Source: Bhargavaea ullalensis (lineage in GTDB: Bacteria; Bacillota; Bacilli; Bacillales_A; Planococcaceae). Taken from it: a DNA stretch of 50,672 nt. A model generated the notes under the pieces. The model did no database searches. It was not told where the DNA came from and saw only the letters and a list, made by a program, of their open reading frames with translations. Positions 39,750-48,771 of the stretch are shown here, piece after piece (position 1 is the first letter of the stretch; every line of letters begins with the position of its first letter). Location of the stretch: the NCBI RefSeq assembly GCF_040545425.1, contig NZ_JBEPLW010000018.1. One strand, given 5' to 3'. The position numbers and the translations under genes were made by a program.

Positions 39750-41732
39750 ATGAACCGAATATTAAGGTATACCATCTTGTACGGCCTGATTTTCCTCGTG
39801 ATCATGGGGATTTTTGGATCGTTCAATAACCCGAATACCAAAACAGACAATCTGACGTACAATGATTTCCTTTCATCACTTTCCGGCGGTGAGGTCAAAG
39901 AAGCAACAATCCAGCCGAACCAGCTCGTTTACGAAGTGCGCGGGGTGCTGAAGGACGCCAAGGAAGGCGAAACCTTCATTGTCAACATCCCGCCGGACAA
40001 TGAACAGCTCATGAATGAGATCGACCGCGTTGCGGATCAGACCGATACGAAGATCACCTTCCTGCCGGCTCCTCAATCAAGCGGCTGGGTCCAGTTCCTT
40101 ACAGGGCTCATCCCATTCATCATCATCATCATTCTCTTCTTCTTCCTCTTGAACCAGGCCCAGGGCGGCGGAAACAAGGTTATGAACTTCGGCAAGAGCA
40201 AAGCGAAGCTCTATAACGAAGAGAAGAAGAAAGTCACGTTCGACGACGTGGCCGGCGCCGACGAGGAGAAACAGGAACTCGTCGAGGTCGTTGATTTCCT
40301 GAAAGACCCGCACAAGTTCGACAATATCGGCGCCCGCATTCCGAAAGGGATTCTCCTTGTCGGGCCTCCGGGTACCGGTAAAACCCTCCTTGCGCGCGCA
40401 GTTGCGGGCGAAGCGGGCGTTCCGTTCTTCTCCATCTCGGGTTCCGACTTCGTCGAGATGTTCGTCGGTGTCGGGGCATCCCGTGTGCGCGACCTGTTCG
40501 AAACAGCGAAGAAGAACTCGCCGGGCATCATCTTCATCGATGAAATCGACGCAGTCGGCCGCCAGCGCGGCGCCGGCCTCGGGGGCGGTCACGACGAGCG
40601 CGAGCAGACGCTCAACCAGCTCCTCGTCGAGATGGATGGCTTCGGCGAAAACGAAGGCATCATCATCATCGCCGCGACGAACCGTCCGGACATCCTGGAC
40701 CCGGCACTTCTTCGCCCGGGCCGGTTTGACCGCCAGATCACGGTCGGACGCCCGGATGTCAAGGGCCGTGAAGCCGTGCTGAAAGTCCATGCCCGCAACA
40801 AGCCGTTGGCGGAAAGCGTCGACCTCAAGGCGATCGCTGCGCGCACACCGGGCTTCTCCGGTGCGGACCTCGAGAACCTCCTGAACGAAGCGGCGCTCGT
40901 TGCCGCCCGCCGCAACAAAAAGATGATCGACATGCTCGACATCGACGAGGCGACAGACCGTGTCATTGCGGGTCCTGCCAAGAAGAGCCGCGTCATCTCC
41001 GAGAAGGAACGCAATATCGTCGCCTTCCACGAAGCCGGGCACGTCGTCATCGGGCTGACGCTCGACGAGGCGGAGATGGTCCACAAAGTGACGATCGTTC
41101 CTCGCGGCCAGGCCGGCGGCTACGCCGTCATGCTGCCGAAAGAGGACCGGTACTTCATGACGAAGCCGGAACTGTTCGACAAAGTGGCCGGGCTCCTCGG
41201 CGGCCGCGCCTCCGAAGAAATTGTCTTCGGCGAAGTGTCGACGGGTGCGCACAATGACTTCCAGCGCGCAACCGGCATTGTCCGCCAGATGGTCACCGAA
41301 TACGGGATGAGCGACAAGCTCGGACCGATGCAATTCGGCCAGAGCCAGGGCGGCAATGTCTTCCTTGGACGGGACATCGGCTCGGAACAGAACTACTCCG
41401 ACAAGATCGCCTATGAGATTGACCAGGAAATGCAAGCCATGATCAAGGAACAATATGAGCGGACGAAGAAAATCCTCACTGAACGCCGTGAGCTGCTCAA
41501 CCTGATCGCCACGACGCTTCTCGAGAAGGAAACGCTCGACGCGCGTGAGATCAAGCATCTTGAAGACCACGGCCGGCTGCCGGACCCGCTTCCGGTGGCT
41601 GAGGAAATAGAAGCGGATGCCGAAGTGACGCCGGATTCCACAGGTGCCCCGACGGATCCTTCCGCAGGCGACCTTCCCCACGGGGACTCGGGCGATGAAC
41701 CGCTCGACCCGATCCGCGAAGACCGCCGCTGA
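39750..41732 (+). CDS. ftsH: ATP-dependent zinc metalloprotease FtsH
   Basis: Membrane-anchored AAA+ protease that degrades membrane and regulatory proteins and is important for sporulation entry in Bacillus. The 660-aa protein has two membrane segments (about 5-24 and 117-135) flanking an outer domain, Walker A GPPGTGKT (205-212), FIDEIDAVG, the SRH arginine region ATNRPDILDPALLRPGRFD (as ATNRPD and RPGRFD) and the zinc motif HEAGH (427-431). An acidic tail ends the protein. ATG 39750 has GTGAGGAGG upstream; an earlier GTG-type start is less likely. Confidence 0.97.
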   Translation: MNRILRYTILYGLIFLVIMGIFGSFNNPNTKTDNLTYNDFLSSLSGGEVKEATIQPNQLVYEVRGVLKDAKEGETFIVNIPPDNEQLMNEIDRVADQTDTKITFLPAPQSSGWVQFLTGLIPFIIIIILFFFLLNQAQGGGNKVMNFGKSKAKLYNEEKKKVTFDDVAGADEEKQELVEVVDFLKDPHKFDNIGARIPKGILLVGPPGTGKTLLARAVAGEAGVPFFSISGSDFVEMFVGVGASRVRDLFETAKKNSPGIIFIDEIDAVGRQRGAGLGGGHDEREQTLNQLLVEMDGFGENEGIIIIAATNRPDILDPALLRPGRFDRQITVGRPDVKGREAVLKVHARNKPLAESVDLKAIAARTPGFSGADLENLLNEAALVAARRNKKMIDMLDIDEATDRVIAGPAKKSRVISEKERNIVAFHEAGHVVIGLTLDEAEMVHKVTIVPRGQAGGYAVMLPKEDRYFMTKPELFDKVAGLLGGRASEEIVFGEVSTGAHNDFQRATGIVRQMVTEYGMSDKLGPMQFGQSQGGNVFLGRDIGSEQNYSDKIAYEIDQEMQAMIKEQYERTKKILTERRELLNLIATTLLEKETLDAREIKHLEDHGRLPDPLPVAEEIEADAEVTPDSTGAPTDPSAGDLPHGDSGDEPLDPIREDRR

Positions 41733-41749
41733 TCAACACTTTTAATCAG

Positions 41750-41786
41750 AAGCCGTCCGTCCCGCTTTGGGACGGACGGCTTTTTT
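41750..41786 (+). terminator. Rho-independent terminator after ftsH
   Basis: AAGCCGTCCGTCCC / GGGACGGACGGCTT, a perfect 14-bp stem with a short loop and six T. Confidence 0.95.
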
Positions 41787-41929
41787 CGTCTGCGGAATGA
41801 GGGGGAGGAAATGCGCCAAAGATAAGAAGGGAGGAGGAAGCGTGCAGGGCGTTCTCTCTCGGGCAAAACACTGCCGTCCCAGGACAAACCGTTATTCAGG
41901 TGTACGTGCTTTTGAAGCGGGGCCGGGTG

Positions 41930-41938
41930 TGGTATGAT
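41930..41938 (+). promoter_or_regulatory. Extended -10 promoter of coaX
   Basis: TGGTATGAT, 33 bp before coaX, with TTGAAG 15 bp upstream of the -10. Confidence 0.55.
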
Positions 41939-41971
41939 GTTTTGGAAACTGGGAGAAGCGAGGAAATGGCC

Positions 41972-42736
41972 ATGATTTTGGTGATGGATACTGGCAATAC
42001 GAATATTGTACTCGGCGTCTATGACGGCGACGAGCTGAAATATCAGTGGCGGATGGGCACGAACCGACACAAGACCGAAGATGAATTCGGCATGCAGGTG
42101 AAAGCGCTTTTTGAGCACGCCGGCCTGAACATGGCAGACGTCGAGGGCATCATCATTTCCTCCGTCGTTCCGCCGATCATGTTCGCCCTTGAGCATATGT
42201 GCCAAAAATACTTTGGCCTCAAACCGCTCGTGGTCGGGCCCGGAGTCAAGACGGGGCTGAACATCAAGTACGAGAATCCGCGTGAAGTCGGGGCTGACCG
42301 GATCGTCAACGCGGTGGCCGGCATCCATGAATATGGAAGCCCGCTCATCATCGTGGACTTTGGGACGGCCACAACACTCTGCTATATCAATGAACGCAGC
42401 GAATACATGGGCGGCGTCATCGCGCCGGGGATCGGCATTTCGACAGAGGCTTTGTTCGAGCGTGCCTCGAAACTTCCGCGCGTTGAACTCGTCCGTCCCG
42501 AACAGGTGCTGGGGAAAAACACGGTCGCGGCCATGCAGGCCGGCATCGTGTACGGCTACGTCGGACAAGTCGAGGGACTCATCGGCCGGATCAAGGACAT
42601 GGCCGGCGTGGATCCGACCGTCATCGCGACCGGCGGGCTTGCCCCGCTCATCTCGGCGGAGACGGACGCCATCGATGTGGTGGATGGCAAATTGACGCTC
42701 AAAGGCCTCAAGCTGATTTACGACAGAAACCAATAA
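41972..42736 (+). CDS. coaX: Type III pantothenate kinase
   Basis: CoaX phosphorylates pantothenate in the first step of coenzyme A synthesis and is not feedback-inhibited by CoA. The 254-aa ASKHA-fold enzyme has DTGNTN (6-11), the conserved GPGVKTGL, VGADRIVNAVA and VDFGTATT segments. ATG 41972 has GCGAGGA about eight bases upstream; ATG 41966 is too near that site. hslO follows 20 bp later. The gene order ftsH-coaX-hslO-yacD-cysK is as in Bacillus. Confidence 0.96.
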   Translation: MILVMDTGNTNIVLGVYDGDELKYQWRMGTNRHKTEDEFGMQVKALFEHAGLNMADVEGIIISSVVPPIMFALEHMCQKYFGLKPLVVGPGVKTGLNIKYENPREVGADRIVNAVAGIHEYGSPLIIVDFGTATTLCYINERSEYMGGVIAPGIGISTEALFERASKLPRVELVRPEQVLGKNTVAAMQAGIVYGYVGQVEGLIGRIKDMAGVDPTVIATGGLAPLISAETDAIDVVDGKLTLKGLKLIYDRNQ

Positions 42737-42756
42737 CTGATTGAGAGGGATTCAAC

Positions 42757-43644
42757 ATGTCTGATTATATTGTCAGGGGTTTGGCGTTTGACGGGACGAT
42801 CCGCGTCATGGGAGCAAGGACGACCGATACGGTTGCAGAAGCCCAGCGCCGCCACGGCACTTGGCCGACGGCAAGCGCCGCGCTCGGACGCGTGATGACC
42901 GGCACGGTGATGCTCGGTGCCATGCTGAAAGGCGATGACCAGGTCACCGTCAAGGTCGAAGGCGACGGCCCGGCAGGCCCGATCCTCGCCGATGCGAATG
43001 CCCACGGGGAAGTGCGCGGCTATATCACGCATCCGAATGTGCATTTTGACTTGAATGAACAAGGGAAGCTCGACGTCCGCCGTGCGGTCGGCACGAACGG
43101 GATGTTTTCCGTCGTGAAGGACCTCGGCCTCCGCGACTACTTCACGGGACAGGTTCCGATTGTTTCGGGCGAGATTGCAGAAGACTTCACTCAGTACTTG
43201 ACGGTGTCCGAGCAAGTGCCGTCCGCGGTCAGCCTCGGCGTCCTCGTCAATCCGGACAACTCGATCCTCGCGGCGGGCGGCTTCATCATCCAGGTGATGC
43301 CGGGTGCGACCGATGAGACGATCACCCTGCTGGAAGAAAAGCTGTCTGCCGCACGTCCGGTTTCCCGCCAGATCGATGCAGGACTGACACCCGAAGAAAT
43401 CCTGCAGGAAGTGCTCGGCGAAGAAAATGTCGAATTCATCGACAAGCTGCCGGTCGCTTTCCATTGCAACTGCTCCAAAGAGCGTTTCGGCAATGCAATT
43501 GTCGGCCTCGGCGCCGATGAAATCCGCGACATGATCGAGGAAGACGGCGGTGCCGAAGCACAGTGCCATTTCTGCATGGAGACATACCAATTCTCGAAAG
43601 AAGAACTGGAAGGATACCTGAAGGATGCGCAAGGCGGGGAATGA
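42757..43644 (+). CDS. hslO: Redox-regulated chaperone Hsp33
   Basis: Hsp33 becomes an active holdase when oxidative stress breaks its zinc centre. The 295-aa protein has the core fold followed by the C-terminal zinc motif CNC (C237, C239) and CHFC (C270, C273). Core landmarks are VRGLAFDGTIRV, TGTVMLGAML and GFIIQVMPGA. TTGAGAGGGA precedes the ATG. The 3' end overlaps yacD by 20 bases, so the two are probably coupled. Confidence 0.96.
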   Translation: MSDYIVRGLAFDGTIRVMGARTTDTVAEAQRRHGTWPTASAALGRVMTGTVMLGAMLKGDDQVTVKVEGDGPAGPILADANAHGEVRGYITHPNVHFDLNEQGKLDVRRAVGTNGMFSVVKDLGLRDYFTGQVPIVSGEIAEDFTQYLTVSEQVPSAVSLGVLVNPDNSILAAGGFIIQVMPGATDETITLLEEKLSAARPVSRQIDAGLTPEEILQEVLGEENVEFIDKLPVAFHCNCSKERFGNAIVGLGADEIRDMIEEDGGAEAQCHFCMETYQFSKEELEGYLKDAQGGE

Positions 43645-44563
43645 GTCTGACCGTCAGAAGACGAAACGCCGGCTGAAGACAAAGCCCGTCCTCGCGGTTC
43701 TCGGAATCCTGCTCGCCGGAAATCTGCTCTGGTTTACCCTGTGGGCGACGAAGGACGGACGATCGTCCGCTGCGGAGGGCGGCGAACAGGTGGCGAATGT
43801 CGGCAAGACATCGATCAGCCGGGAAGCCTGGATGTCGGCGATGGAGAAACAGTATGGGCGGGAAACGCTCCGTGAGCTGGTCAACCAGGCCGTCATGGAA
43901 GCGGCCGCCGAAAAGTACGGCATCAAAGTGACGGACGGGGAAGTCGACCTGGAATTGGCACTCCTGCGTGCGGACGGAGAGGGAACCGGGGAAGCCTCCG
44001 GCGACCCGGACGATCCCGCTCTCCGGGAGCAGGTGAAGTCCCGCCTCATCCTGGAAAAAGTGCTCACAAAGGATGTGCTCGTCGACGACAAGGACATCAA
44101 GCGCTATTACGATGAAAACGAAGCGCTTTATGACGTGAAAACGAGTTACCGGGTCTCCGCAATCTTTTTGCCTGATGAGGCAGAAGCGGAAAAGACGCTC
44201 AAGGAGCTCAAAAACGGCTCTTCGTTCGGCGTCCTGGCCAAAGAACGGTCCACCGACGCGGCATCGGCCAGCCTCGGAGGCGATATCGGCTATGTGAACG
44301 AGTCTTCCGAGAACATCGATCCTGCCATCGTCAAGACGGTCGGGAAGATGAAAGAAGGAGAAAACGCAGGGCCGGTCAAGCTGGCGGACGGAACCGCCGC
44401 TGTTCTCCACTCTTCCGGCGTGTATGAAGGCCGGTCGTTCAAGTTCAAGGAAGTGAAGGATCAGATCCGGCGGGAACTGGCCCTTGAGCAGCTCACCCAA
44501 TCCGTCACGCCCGAGGCATTCTGGGATGAATTTGACGCCAAGTGGTTCTACGGCAATGAATAA
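43625..44563 (+). CDS. yacD: PrsA-like peptidyl-prolyl isomerase (YacD)
   Basis: A 312-aa membrane-anchored protein of the PrsA/SurA type. It has a basic N-terminus, one hydrophobic segment (about 20-40), a SurA-N-like helical region (VGKTSISREAWMSAM onward) and a parvulin-type domain (about 160-270: YRVSAIFLP, FGVLAKERSTDAAS, LGGDIGYV). Family members help fold exported proteins. There is no lipobox Cys, unlike PrsA itself. Start ATG 43625 lies inside hslO; a good terminator follows. Confidence 0.88.
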   Translation: MRKAGNESDRQKTKRRLKTKPVLAVLGILLAGNLLWFTLWATKDGRSSAAEGGEQVANVGKTSISREAWMSAMEKQYGRETLRELVNQAVMEAAAEKYGIKVTDGEVDLELALLRADGEGTGEASGDPDDPALREQVKSRLILEKVLTKDVLVDDKDIKRYYDENEALYDVKTSYRVSAIFLPDEAEAEKTLKELKNGSSFGVLAKERSTDAASASLGGDIGYVNESSENIDPAIVKTVGKMKEGENAGPVKLADGTAAVLHSSGVYEGRSFKFKEVKDQIRRELALEQLTQSVTPEAFWDEFDAKWFYGNE

Positions 44564-44569
44564 ACAGAC

Positions 44570-44595
44570 AGCATGCCTCCGGGCGTGCTTTTTTG
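44570..44595 (+). terminator. Rho-independent terminator after yacD
   Basis: AGCATGCC / GGGCGTGCT stem (one G-T pair) and TTTTTT. Confidence 0.85.
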
Positions 44596-44672
44596 TTTTA
44601 TTGGGTTCACCGTGACCAAAAAAGTGTATGGCCGGGACAAAAGGGAAAAGAACCATATGCGTTTGTTGCGGA

Positions 44673-44702
44673 TTGACAGCCGGCGGCATACATTGTTATG
44701 AT
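44673..44702 (+). promoter_or_regulatory. Sigma-A promoter of cysK
   Basis: TTGACA, 18 bp, TATGAT, 48 bp before cysK. No clear CymR operator was recognised. Confidence 0.7.
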
Positions 44703-44750
44703 GGGTGGAATAAAACCGATTTGATTAATAGGGATTAGGAGTGATCTGGA

Positions 44751-45680
44751 ATGAAGACGAGGGTCGGAAATTCGGTGGCGGATCTTGTCGGGGGGACGCC
44801 GCTCGTGAAAGTGAACCGCCTGACAGGGGCCAATGATGCGGATGTCTACCTGAAGCTCGAGTACTTCAACCCGGGAAGCAGCGTCAAGGACCGGATTGCA
44901 CTGGCCATGATCGAAGCCGCCGAAAAAAGCGGAAAGCTGAAGGAAGGCGACACGATCATCGAGCCGACGAGCGGGAACACGGGAATCGGCCTGGCCATGA
45001 TCGCCGCTGCAAAAGGCTACAAATCGGTCATCGTCATGCCGGACACGATGAGCATGGAACGCCGGAACCTGCTTCGCGCATTCGGTGCAGAGCTCGTCCT
45101 GACGCCCGGTGCGGACGGCATGAAAGGCGCCATCAAGAAAGCGGACGAACTGGCTGAAAAAAACGGCTGGTATTTGCCGCAGCAGTTTGAGAACGAGTCG
45201 AACCCGGAATTCCACCGGCTGACGACCGGACCGGAAATCGCGGACTCCCTTGACCAAGTGGATGCCTTCATCTCAGCCGTCGGCACAGGCGGAACGATCA
45301 CGGGCGTCGGCGAGGTACTGAAGGAGCGGTTCCCGGACGTCAAAATCATCGCGGTCGAGCCGACGAAATCGCCGGTTCTGTCCGGCGGCCAGCCGGGTCC
45401 CCACAAAATCCAGGGCATCGGCGCCGGTTTTGTGCCGAAAGTGCTGGATACCGATATTTACGACGAGATCATTCAAGTGTCTGATGAGGATGCATACGAC
45501 ACTGCCCGCAAAGCCGCCCGCCAGGAAGGGGTGCTCGGAGGTGTTTCTTCGGGAGCCGCCATCCACGCCGCGCTTGAAACGGCGAAAAATCTCGGCAGGG
45601 GCAAGACGGTCGTCGCGATCATCCCGTCAAACGGCGAGCGCTACCTGAGCACGCCGCTCTATCAGTTTGACGAACAATAA
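44751..45680 (+). CDS. cysK: Cysteine synthase A
   Basis: O-acetylserine (thiol)-lyase, joining sulfide and O-acetylserine to cysteine. The 309-aa PLP enzyme has the Schiff-base lysine in SSVKDRIA (K46), the substrate loop TSGNTG (73-78), the phosphate-binding GTGGT (about 178) and SSGAAIHAA near the C-terminus. In B. subtilis the cysK product also takes part in CymR control. Monocistronic here: it has its own promoter and terminator. pabB, pabA and pabC, which follow in B. subtilis, are absent; folP is next. Confidence 0.96.
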   Translation: MKTRVGNSVADLVGGTPLVKVNRLTGANDADVYLKLEYFNPGSSVKDRIALAMIEAAEKSGKLKEGDTIIEPTSGNTGIGLAMIAAAKGYKSVIVMPDTMSMERRNLLRAFGAELVLTPGADGMKGAIKKADELAEKNGWYLPQQFENESNPEFHRLTTGPEIADSLDQVDAFISAVGTGGTITGVGEVLKERFPDVKIIAVEPTKSPVLSGGQPGPHKIQGIGAGFVPKVLDTDIYDEIIQVSDEDAYDTARKAARQEGVLGGVSSGAAIHAALETAKNLGRGKTVVAIIPSNGERYLSTPLYQFDEQ

Positions 45681-45691
45681 GAACGCTCCGA

Positions 45692-45717
45692 AGAGTGCCG
45701 CGTGCACTCTTTTTTTG
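45692..45717 (+). terminator. Rho-independent terminator after cysK
   Basis: AGAGTGC / GCACTCT stem with CGCGT loop and seven T. Confidence 0.92.
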
Positions 45718-45735
45718 CGCGGATTTCGGGTTTTA

Positions 45736-45764
45736 TTGACAACGCGCTGCAAGAAGGCGATAAA
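45736..45764 (+). promoter_or_regulatory. Sigma-A promoter of folP-folB-folK
   Basis: TTGACA, 17 bp, GATAAA (TAAAAT overlaps two bases later), 48 bp before folP. Confidence 0.7.
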
Positions 45765-45811
45765 ATAGACGGTATCAGGCGGCGCAGGCCGCTTTGCTTG
45801 GAGGTTATCGG

Positions 45812-46663
45812 ATGAAATTCAACGGCTCGGACGGCCGCTTCCAGATCGGCGGCACGTCCTTTGATCTCAATACAGAAACAGTCATCATGGGCATCCTGAA
45901 TGTCACGCCTGACTCGTTTTCCGACGGGGGCCGTCATAACGGCACAGAGGATGCGGTCCGACATGCCCTGCGCATGAGGGACGAGGGCGCAAAGATCATC
46001 GATGTCGGCGGCGAATCCACCCGGCCTGGCCACACGGTCATCTCGGCCGACGAAGAGCTGTCCCGGATTGTGCCCGTCATCGAACGGCTGAAGGAAGAAG
46101 AAGGAATCTGCCTGTCGGTTGATACGTACAAGGCGGAAGTGGCCAGAGGCGCGCTTGACGCCGGCGCACACATTCTCAACGATATTTGGGGCGCGAAGCG
46201 GGAACCGGAGATCGCCCGTCTGGCGGCGGAGCGGGACGTGCCCATCATCCTGATGCACAACCGGGACGTGGCCGAATATGGTGATTTCTGGCCGGAAGCG
46301 AAGGCCGACCTTGAAGAAAGCCTCCGGATTGCAAAGGATGCCGGTGTTCCGGACCGCAACATCTGGCTTGACCCGGGCATCGGGTTCGGCAAGGACACCC
46401 GCCATAACATTATGATGATGCAGCACCTCGACGATCTCGTAGCGATGGGCTATCCGGTGCTGCTCGCGACTTCCCGCAAGCGGATGATCGGCAATATCCT
46501 CGGCCTGCCGGTGGACGAGCGGATGGAAGGAACCGGCGCCACCGTCTGCTACGGCATCCAGAAGGGCTGCCGGATGGTGCGTGTGCATGACGTAAAGGAA
46601 ATGTCCCGGATGGCCGCGATGATGGACGTGCTCACCGGGAGAACGGAGTACGAGGGGGCATGA
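45812..46663 (+). CDS. folP: Dihydropteroate synthase
   Basis: Condenses 6-hydroxymethyl-dihydropterin pyrophosphate with p-aminobenzoate; target of sulfonamides. The 283-aa TIM barrel has GILNVTPDSFSDGG (27-40), DVGGESTRPG, the SVDTYK and NDIWG strands and LDPGIGFGK. ATG 45812 follows TTGGAGG by seven bases. Its TGA overlaps folB by four bases. The upstream gene set for p-aminobenzoate made next to it in B. subtilis is not present in this window. Confidence 0.96.
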   Translation: MKFNGSDGRFQIGGTSFDLNTETVIMGILNVTPDSFSDGGRHNGTEDAVRHALRMRDEGAKIIDVGGESTRPGHTVISADEELSRIVPVIERLKEEEGICLSVDTYKAEVARGALDAGAHILNDIWGAKREPEIARLAAERDVPIILMHNRDVAEYGDFWPEAKADLEESLRIAKDAGVPDRNIWLDPGIGFGKDTRHNIMMMQHLDDLVAMGYPVLLATSRKRMIGNILGLPVDERMEGTGATVCYGIQKGCRMVRVHDVKEMSRMAAMMDVLTGRTEYEGA

Positions 46664-47037
46664 AAAAATTGGACTTTATTCACCTTCATGAAATGGAATT
46701 CTACGGCTACCACGGCGTACTGCCCGAGGAAAATAAAATCGGCCAGCGGTTCCGCGTGTCGCTGTCCCTGGCCGTCGACCTGGCAGGAGCGGGGCGGACG
46801 GATGACCTGGAACTCACCGTGAACTATGCGGACGTGTTCGGACTGGTCCGTGATGTCGTCGAAGGGGAGCCGGTCAAGCTCATCGAGACGGTGGCCGAGC
46901 GGATTGCCAAACGCGTCCTCGCTGCCTTTCCCGGAAAGGTGTCGGGATGCCGGGTGCGTGTGCTGAAGCCCGACCCGCCGATTCCGGGCCATTACCGGGG
47001 AGTTGAAGTGGACATCACGAGGGGGCGGTTCTCGTGA
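46660..47037 (+). CDS. folB: Dihydroneopterin aldolase
   Basis: Makes 6-hydroxymethyl-dihydropterin from dihydroneopterin. The 125-aa octameric-fold enzyme has MEFYGYHGVLPEEN with the active-site Tyr, a conserved Glu near ENKIGQRF, NYADVF, LIETVAERIA and the catalytic Lys in VLKPDPPIPGH. The start sits in the folP stop and the end overlaps folK, so all three folate genes are translationally coupled. Confidence 0.96.
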   Translation: MKKLDFIHLHEMEFYGYHGVLPEENKIGQRFRVSLSLAVDLAGAGRTDDLELTVNYADVFGLVRDVVEGEPVKLIETVAERIAKRVLAAFPGKVSGCRVRVLKPDPPIPGHYRGVEVDITRGRFS

Positions 47038-47537
47038 ACACGGCCTACCTGTCGATCGGCACGAATATGGGAGACCGGGAGACCCACCTCCGGGAAGCGG
47101 TCCGGATGCTCGGAGACCTGCCTTCGACGAGAGTGGACGGGGTGTCATCCATTTACGAGACGGATCCGGTCGGGTTCGAGGAACAGCCGGCTTTTCTTAA
47201 CATGGCCGTCCGTCTGAAGACGGAATTGGCTGCGGAGGAATTACTCGGGGAATGCCAGCGGATCGAGTCGGAGCTCGGCCGGGTGCGCACGGTCCGGTGG
47301 GGCCCGCGGACGGCGGATCTTGACATCCTGCTGTTCAATGATGAAGGCGTGCAGACGGAGAAGCTGACGGTTCCGCATCCGCGCATGCACGAGCGTGCGT
47401 TTGTCCTGGTTCCGCTTCTTGAACTCGAGCCGGGGATCCGTCCCGTGCTGGAGAGGCGTTTCCCCGGATTTCCGGCGGTGAATCTTGAAGAAGGAATCAG
47501 GCTCAGGCAGCCCGGCGGCGAGGCAGAGCCGGAATGA
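47034..47537 (+). CDS. folK: HPPK, 6-hydroxymethyl-dihydropterin pyrophosphokinase
   Basis: Transfers pyrophosphate from ATP to 6-hydroxymethyl-dihydropterin. The 167-aa protein has SIGTNMGDRE, FLNMAV, the catalytic loop RWGPRTADLDILLF (88-101) with Mg ligands D95 and D97, and PHPRMHERAFVLVPL. The GTG start overlaps folB by four bases with GGGGGCGG upstream. B. subtilis has yazB next; here only about 60 bases separate folK from dusB. Confidence 0.96.
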   Translation: MNTAYLSIGTNMGDRETHLREAVRMLGDLPSTRVDGVSSIYETDPVGFEEQPAFLNMAVRLKTELAAEELLGECQRIESELGRVRTVRWGPRTADLDILLFNDEGVQTEKLTVPHPRMHERAFVLVPLLELEPGIRPVLERRFPGFPAVNLEEGIRLRQPGGEAEPE

Positions 47538-47598
47538 CGGCCGTCGCAGCGGCGGTATTTATGGACAGTCGCAGTCTTTGGTTACGGGAGGAAGCAGC

Positions 47599-48609
47599 AT
47601 GGCAGAATTGAACAGGCCGTTTGAGATCGGCGGCATCAGGATGGACAACCGGGTGGTCCTCGCTCCGATGGCGGGTGTGTGCAACTCGGCGTTCCGGCTG
47701 ACTGTGAAGGAGTTCGGGGCCGGTCTGGTGTATGCTGAGATGATCAGTGACAAGGGGATCGTCCAGCGCAATGAGAAGACGATGGACATGCTGTACATCG
47801 ATGAGCGGGAGTACCCGCTGTCGCTCCAGATCTTCGGCGGCGACAAAGAAACACTTGTGGAAGCGGCGCAGTATGTCGACAAGAGTTCCAACGCCGACAT
47901 CATCGACATCAACATGGGCTGTCCGGTCAATAAGATCATCCGCTGCGAGGCGGGGGCGAAATGGCTGCTCGACCCGGACAAAATCCATGAGATGGTGTCT
48001 GCGGTCGTTTCGGCCGTCGACAAGCCGGTCAGCGTGAAGATGCGGATCGGCTGGGATGAAGAACATCTGCTCGGGGTCGAAAATGCCCGGGCGGCGGAAG
48101 CGGCGGGCGCTGCAGCCATTGCGGTCCACGGGCGCACGCGCGTCCAGATGTATGAAGGCACGGCAAACTGGGACTGGATCCGCAAAATGAAGGAGTCCGT
48201 GAACATACCGGTGATCGGCAACGGCGACGTGGAAACGCCGCAGGACGCCGGGCGGATGATCGCGGAAACCGGCGTCGACGGGGTCATGATCGGCCGCGCG
48301 GCGCTCGGGGACCCGTGGATGATCTACCGGACGGTGAAGTACCTGGAGACGGGTGAACTCATCGCGCAGCCGACGCCGCGCGAGAAGATGGATGTGTGCC
48401 TGCTCCATTTTAAGCGACTCGTACAACTCAAGGGAGAGTTTGTGGCGGTGCGGGAAATGCGCAAGCACGCGGCCTGGTATCTGAAAGGAATCCGCGGCAA
48501 CGCCCATATCCGCAAAGCGATCAACGGGGCGGAATCGGCCGGCGAGTTCACTGCGCTGCTGAACGGGTTTGCAGATGAGGCACGGGCGATTGAGCCGAGT
48601 GCCGTGTGA
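47599..48609 (+). CDS. dusB: tRNA-dihydrouridine synthase B
   Basis: FMN-dependent enzyme reducing uridine to dihydrouridine in tRNA D-loops. The 336-aa protein (YacF family) has LAPMAGVCNSAFR, the catalytic cysteine in INMGCP (C108), MRIGWD, HGRTR, GNGDV and MIGRAALGDPW of the FMN phosphate site. ATG 47599 follows GGGAGGAAG. The frame stays open into folK, but only the downstream part matches the family. lysS follows after about 160 bases. Confidence 0.95.
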   Translation: MAELNRPFEIGGIRMDNRVVLAPMAGVCNSAFRLTVKEFGAGLVYAEMISDKGIVQRNEKTMDMLYIDEREYPLSLQIFGGDKETLVEAAQYVDKSSNADIIDINMGCPVNKIIRCEAGAKWLLDPDKIHEMVSAVVSAVDKPVSVKMRIGWDEEHLLGVENARAAEAAGAAAIAVHGRTRVQMYEGTANWDWIRKMKESVNIPVIGNGDVETPQDAGRMIAETGVDGVMIGRAALGDPWMIYRTVKYLETGELIAQPTPREKMDVCLLHFKRLVQLKGEFVAVREMRKHAAWYLKGIRGNAHIRKAINGAESAGEFTALLNGFADEARAIEPSAV

Positions 48610-48618
48610 GAAGATCGG

Positions 48619-48647
48619 GGGCTGCCGCGGCTGCGGCGGCCCTTTCG
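48619..48647 (+). terminator. Possible terminator after dusB
   Basis: GGGCTGCCGC and GCGGCGGCCC pair around GGCT, but only TTTC follows. Confidence 0.45.
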
Positions 48648-48690
48648 CCGTTGAGGGGAGCCGCGGGAAGCATGCCGGCGGAGAAATGAT

Positions 48691-48719
48691 GTGAACAACC
48701 GCGCCGGATTGTGTACAAT
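48691..48719 (+). promoter_or_regulatory. Possible sigma-A promoter of lysS
   Basis: GTGAAC, 17 bp, TACAAT, 52 bp before lysS. The -35 is poor. No T-box leader is seen. Confidence 0.4.
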
Positions 48720-48771
48720 GAAGGCATGACTGTTAATTCGGCCCACGTGAAGATAAAGGAGAGGAAGACGT

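Noticed and set aside
40077..41681. Long minus-strand open frame opposite ftsH
   Set aside because: It is a GC-rich shadow of ftsH with composition rich in Arg, Asp and His; ftsH is complete on the other strand.
41411..42733. Minus-strand open frame spanning the ftsH-coaX junction
   Set aside because: It overlaps two clear genes and the ftsH terminator and has no start signal.
48610..48771. T-box leader of lysS
   Set aside because: No AGGGTGG-type T-box or specifier stem was found in the 160 bp before lysS.
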